Shown: in pieces, positions 61,094-64,000 of the stretch
How the letters are laid out: each line of letters opens with the position of its first letter
How positions within the stretch are numbered: position 1 is the first letter of the stretch
Source of the DNA: Kaistia sp. 32K
GTDB lineage: Bacteria; Pseudomonadota; Alphaproteobacteria; Rhizobiales; Kaistiaceae
Length of the DNA stretch: 64,000 bases
Reading direction: 5' to 3'
Assembly: GCF_016629525.1 (NCBI RefSeq)
Contig: NZ_AP024269.1
Location: 3,224,001-3,288,000, forward strand
The notes under the pieces: generated by a model
Told to the model about the DNA's origin: nothing
Seen by the model: the letters and a program-made list of their open reading frames with translations, nothing else
Database searches by the model: none
Made by a program: the position numbers and the translations under genes

Positions 61094-62010
61094 CACGTCC
61101 GTCCTCCCGCCGTGCGCACGGCAGCCTTGTGGTAGATGAAAACCGCGAACAGGCTGGTCACGAAGAGCACGACCGCGACGGCGGCGCCGAACTGCCAGCG
61201 GCCGGTCTCGGCGATCTGCTGGTAGATGTGGATGGGCAGGACCATCACCTTCCAGCCGCCCATCAGCGCCGGCACGACATAGGACGAGATCGACAGCGCG
61301 AAGACGAGCAGCGATCCCGCCAGGATGCCCGGCATGGAGAGCGGCAGCACGACCCGCCAGAACGCCTGGGCGCGGGTAGCGCCAAGGCTGCGCGCCGCCT
61401 CCTCGAGCGAGGGGTGGATCGCCTTGATGATGCCGATCAGCGACAGCACCATGAAGGGCAGCGTCACCTGCACCAGCCCGACGACGACGCCGAAGGTGTT
61501 GTACATCAGGGGCAGCGGCTTCTCGATCAGGCCGATCGACATCAGCGCGCCGTTGATGAGCCCGTTGTCGCCCATCAGCACCATCAGCCCGTACATGCGG
61601 ATGACGGTGTCGAGCTGCATCGCCGACAGGACCAGGATCATCAGGAAGGTGTTGCGGCCGGGATGCTCGGTCTTGGCGATGACGAAGGCGAGCGGATAGC
61701 CGATCACCAGCGCGCAGGCCGCCACCACCGCCGCGATCCCGATCGAGCGCAGGATCGCCAGGTAATAAAGCGGCCGCGTGAAGATGCGGACGAAGTTGTC
61801 GAGGGTGAAATTGCCGGCGAAGGTGACGACGCCGGGCACCGACTTGTCGAAGGCGATGGCGAAGAGCGAGGCGGCCGGCGCCACGAAGAAGCAGAGGAAC
61901 AGGACGAAGGCGGGCACGACCAGCCACCACAGGCGGAAGCCGCCGAGCGCCTCGGTGATCGATCCGCGCGCGCGGATCCTTGGTACCGCCTGGGTCTCGG
62001 CTATCGCCAT
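61093..62010 (-). CDS. ABC transporter permease (PotB-like)
   Basis: 305 residues. Helices alternate from FRLWWLVVPAFVLFLCFFVAP onward and the EAA loop is LEEAARSLGATRAQAFWRVVL. ATG at 62010 (MAIAETQ) with AAGGAGG upstream decides the start against an in-frame ATG seven codons earlier. First of the four transporter genes; the racemase gene lies 38 bases before it. Confidence 0.9.
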   Translation of the reverse strand: MAIAETQAVPRIRARGSITEALGGFRLWWLVVPAFVLFLCFFVAPAASLFAIAFDKSVPGVVTFAGNFTLDNFVRIFTRPLYYLAILRSIGIAAVVAACALVIGYPLAFVIAKTEHPGRNTFLMILVLSAMQLDTVIRMYGLMVLMGDNGLINGALMSIGLIEKPLPLMYNTFGVVVGLVQVTLPFMVLSLIGIIKAIHPSLEEAARSLGATRAQAFWRVVLPLSMPGILAGSLLVFALSISSYVVPALMGGWKVMVLPIHIYQQIAETGRWQFGAAVAVVLFVTSLFAVFIYHKAAVRTAGGRT

Positions 62011-62048
62011 CGGGTTCGCCTCCTTCCGCATGCTGGTCCGGTCTGCGC

Positions 62049-62813
62049 CTATTCGGCCGCGATGGCGGAGGGCAGCGTGAAGCCGTAGCCGACCAGTTCC
62101 TTCTTGGGCGGCATCGGAAATGTGAGCTTGCTCTGGCTGAGGCCGACCCGCGCCAGCGCCGCCGCGATCGATACGGCGGTCGGGATCGGGTCGATCACCG
62201 GCACGTCGATACCCCTGGCCAGCAGCCCCTCGCGAACGGCGGCGGCGCAGCCCATCAGGCCGGTGCAGCCGAAGATGATCGCCTCGGCGCCGTCCTGCTC
62301 GACGGCGATGACCGCCTGCTCGACGAGCCGGGCGCGGGTGTTGACGAGATCGTCCTCGAGTTCCAGCACCGGGATGTTAACGTGGCGGACTGAGGCGAGC
62401 TTGGTGCTCAAGCCGTAGACGGCGGCCTCGTTCTCGAACTGGGCGCGCAGGCGGCGCAGCACGGTGATGACGCTGAAACGATGGCCGAGCATGGCGGCGA
62501 CGTGCATCGCCGTCTCGGCCGGGCCGAGGACCGGGATCGACACCACCTCGCGGGTGGCCCGCAGGCCGGGGTCGCCCATGCAGTCGATGACGATGGCGTC
62601 GGCGCCCTCGCGCTCCGCCTCGATCGCCTTCTCGACGGTACCGGGCACCGACATGGCGGTCTCGAATTCGCTTTCGATCGAGCCGGGTCCGGTTTCGATC
62701 TGGCTGTGGCTGACCGTCAGCCCTGCATAGTTGAGCGCGACGAGATCCGCCGGCTTGCGGAACCCTTTGGTGGTGATGGGGGACAAGACCCGCACATCGA
62801 TGAGATCGCTCAT
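62049..62813 (-). CDS. Aspartate/glutamate racemase family protein, hydantoin racemase-like
   Basis: 254 residues. Two catalytic-type cysteines are visible: Cys78 in IDCMGDPG and Cys183 in FGCTGLMGCA, the two-base mechanism of hydantoin and Asp/Glu racemases. The N-terminal VRVLSPITTKGF is typical of the hydantoin racemase branch. ATG at 62813 (MSDLIDV); the frame is open further upstream without similarity. First gene of the minus-strand cluster, so the promoter should lie in 62814-63098. Confidence 0.87.
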   Translation of the reverse strand: MSDLIDVRVLSPITTKGFRKPADLVALNYAGLTVSHSQIETGPGSIESEFETAMSVPGTVEKAIEAEREGADAIVIDCMGDPGLRATREVVSIPVLGPAETAMHVAAMLGHRFSVITVLRRLRAQFENEAAVYGLSTKLASVRHVNIPVLELEDDLVNTRARLVEQAVIAVEQDGAEAIIFGCTGLMGCAAAVREGLLARGIDVPVIDPIPTAVSIAAALARVGLSQSKLTFPMPPKKELVGYGFTLPSAIAAE

Positions 62814-63098
62814 GGCATTCCCTCGGCTCTGCTGCAGTGCCGAAAGGCTGGCACCGAAACGGCCGGGGGACCAAGGGTGAAGAAAGATAGGCGTCCAAGT
62901 GATTCGGAGGGTGGGTTTGCGCAACAAAACGCGCGCGACCTATCCGTTGGGATAGGAGCCGATGCCGCCCCGGCATTGATTTTCTTCTCTTTTCCGGCCG
63001 GATATGGTTGCACATTTTTCGGGCATGCCTGCAATGAGGGCACGAGTTGCTCCCGCCCGCGGTTTGACAGAAGCGGACGCGCTGGCGACCCTCGCCTC
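62814..63098. promoter_or_regulatory. Divergent intergenic region of the hydantoin-type cluster
   Basis: 285 bases between the racemase and the dipeptidase gene. No coding frame looks real; it must carry the promoters for both directions, but I could not find clear -35/-10 boxes or a palindromic operator by eye. Confidence 0.45.
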
Positions 63099-64000
63099 AT
63101 GACCCATGCACCGATCTCCGTCTTCGACGGTCACAATGACGTTTTGCTACGCCTCCACGACATGGGTGGCGGCGCCGCCGCGATCCGCTCCTTCCTGGAA
63201 GGCGGCGGCGGCGGCCATCTCGACCTGCCCCGCGCCCGCGCCGGCGGCCTTTCCGGCGGCCTGTTCGCCATCTTCCCGCCCTCGCCGTCGATGGACGGCT
63301 TCATGGAGCTGATGCTGGGCGAGAGCTACGACCTGCCGCTGCCCGAGCCGCTCGCGCTCTGCGACGGCCAGGCCTCGACGCTGGCCATGGCGGCGCTCCT
63401 CCTCCAGCTCGAGCGCCTCTCCGACGGCGCCGTCGCCGTCTGCCGGACGGTCGCCGAGATCCGCGCCGCCGAGGCGCGCGGCGCGCTCGCCGCCGTGCTG
63501 CATATCGAGGGCGCCGAGGCGATCGACGGCGATCTCGCCATGCTCGACGTGCTGCATGCCGCGGGCCTCCGCTCGATCGGCCCGGTCTGGAGCCGACCCA
63601 ACCGCTTCGGCCACGGCGTTCCCATGCGCTATCCGGGCTCGCCCGACACCGGCCCCGGCCTGACCGAGCGCGGCTTCGAGCTGGTGCGCGCCTGCAACCG
63701 CCTCGGCATCCTCGTCGACCTGTCGCATCTGAACGAGCGGGGCTTCTGGGACGTGGTCGAGGCGAGCGACGCGCCGCTCGTCGCGACCCACTCCAACGTC
63801 CACGCGCTGTCGCCGGTGGCGCGCAACCTGAACGACGCCCAGTTCGAGGCGATCCGCGCCAGCGAGGGCGTCGTCGGCTTGAACTACGCCACCGCCTTCC
63901 TGCGCGCCGACGGGCGCATGGACCCGAATACCGGCCTCGACATCCTGCTCCGCCATCTCGACGCCATGCTGGACCGTCTGGGGGAAGGCGGTGTCGCGCT
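63099..64000 (+). CDS. Peptidase M19 (membrane-type dipeptidase), 3' end outside window
   Basis: Reading frame open from ATG 63099 to the window end (300 residues plus a partial codon). Zinc-binding residues of the renal dipeptidase family are present: His12 and Asp14 in VFDGHNDVL, Glu137 in LHIEGAE, His210 in LVDLSH and His231 in VATHSN. It hydrolyses dipeptides and related amides. It is divergent from the racemase and may release an amino acid from a product of the importer-linked pathway (inference). About 50 to 100 residues are missing at the C-terminus. Confidence 0.88.
   Translation, partial: MTHAPISVFDGHNDVLLRLHDMGGGAAAIRSFLEGGGGGHLDLPRARAGGLSGGLFAIFPPSPSMDGFMELMLGESYDLPLPEPLALCDGQASTLAMAALLLQLERLSDGAVAVCRTVAEIRAAEARGALAAVLHIEGAEAIDGDLAMLDVLHAAGLRSIGPVWSRPNRFGHGVPMRYPGSPDTGPGLTERGFELVRACNRLGILVDLSHLNERGFWDVVEASDAPLVATHSNVHALSPVARNLNDAQFEAIRASEGVVGLNYATAFLRADGRMDPNTGLDILLRHLDAMLDRLGEGGVA

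Noticed and set aside
61094..61930. N-terminal extension of the PotC-like permease
   Set aside because: It overlaps the PotB-like gene in another frame; the short start at 61093 gives the normal permease length.

Overview
The window is chromosomal DNA of high GC content from an alphaproteobacterium, most likely of the order Hyphomicrobiales (Rhizobiales). The evidence is an alpha-type SspB beside fumC and DUF4169/ribbon-helix-helix genes, an FtsZ with a very long P/Q/A-rich linker, a long AsmA protein, and a division/cell-wall (dcw) cluster followed by lpxC, bamD and recN. Genus cannot be fixed from the sequence alone. I saw no rRNA, tRNA, prophage, transposase or CRISPR array. The one RNA gene recognised is rnpB.

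Layout. 1-9000: sspB (cut by the window edge), fumC, two small genes (DUF4169, ribbon-helix-helix), then on the minus strand a giant AsmA-family envelope protein, a D-lactate dehydrogenase-type flavoprotein and an MDR-family oxidoreductase. 9189-12551: a UvrD/PcrA helicase and prmA, followed by an intergenic mosaic of palindromic repeats. 12971-21230: a CoA-transferase, a small unknown gene with a clear terminator, aminopeptidase P, a secreted PRC-barrel protein, ligA and an MFS exporter. 21666-25383: a small unknown gene, a DapA-like protein that lacks the Schiff-base lysine, a berberine-bridge-type flavoprotein and a siderophore-interacting ferric reductase.

25602-47724 (all minus strand) is the core of the window. 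Read in the direction of transcription it is mraZ-rsmH-ftsL-ftsI-murE-murF-mraY-murD-ftsW-murG-murC, an intrinsic terminator, ddl-ftsQ-ftsA-ftsZ, a terminator, lpxC, bamD and recN. These genes make the peptidoglycan precursor, assemble the divisome, and begin lipid A and outer-membrane protein assembly. murB, which usually lies between murC and ddl in relatives, is absent; that gap holds a strong terminator and a CtrA-like box. Upstream of mraZ is a run of 10-bp-spaced TGGGN boxes of the kind MraZ binds. Beyond it lie a perfect 32-bp inverted repeat and rnpB. 49093-51293 carries a small lytic transglycosylase, an AmpD-type amidase and a TerB/J-domain co-chaperone.

51401-64000 is an accessory catabolic island. 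One minus-strand run encodes a hydantoin-racemase-like protein, a complete PotABCD-type ABC importer, a hydantoinase A/oxoprolinase-type protein, two tandem DUF917 (thiohydantoin-desulfurase family) proteins and a MalT-like LuxR regulator. A divergent M19 dipeptidase gene runs off the window end. I infer uptake and breakdown of a hydantoin- or thiohydantoin-like compound. The substrate is unknown and the set of enzymes is not a textbook hydantoinase pathway, so this is the best candidate for an undescribed system.
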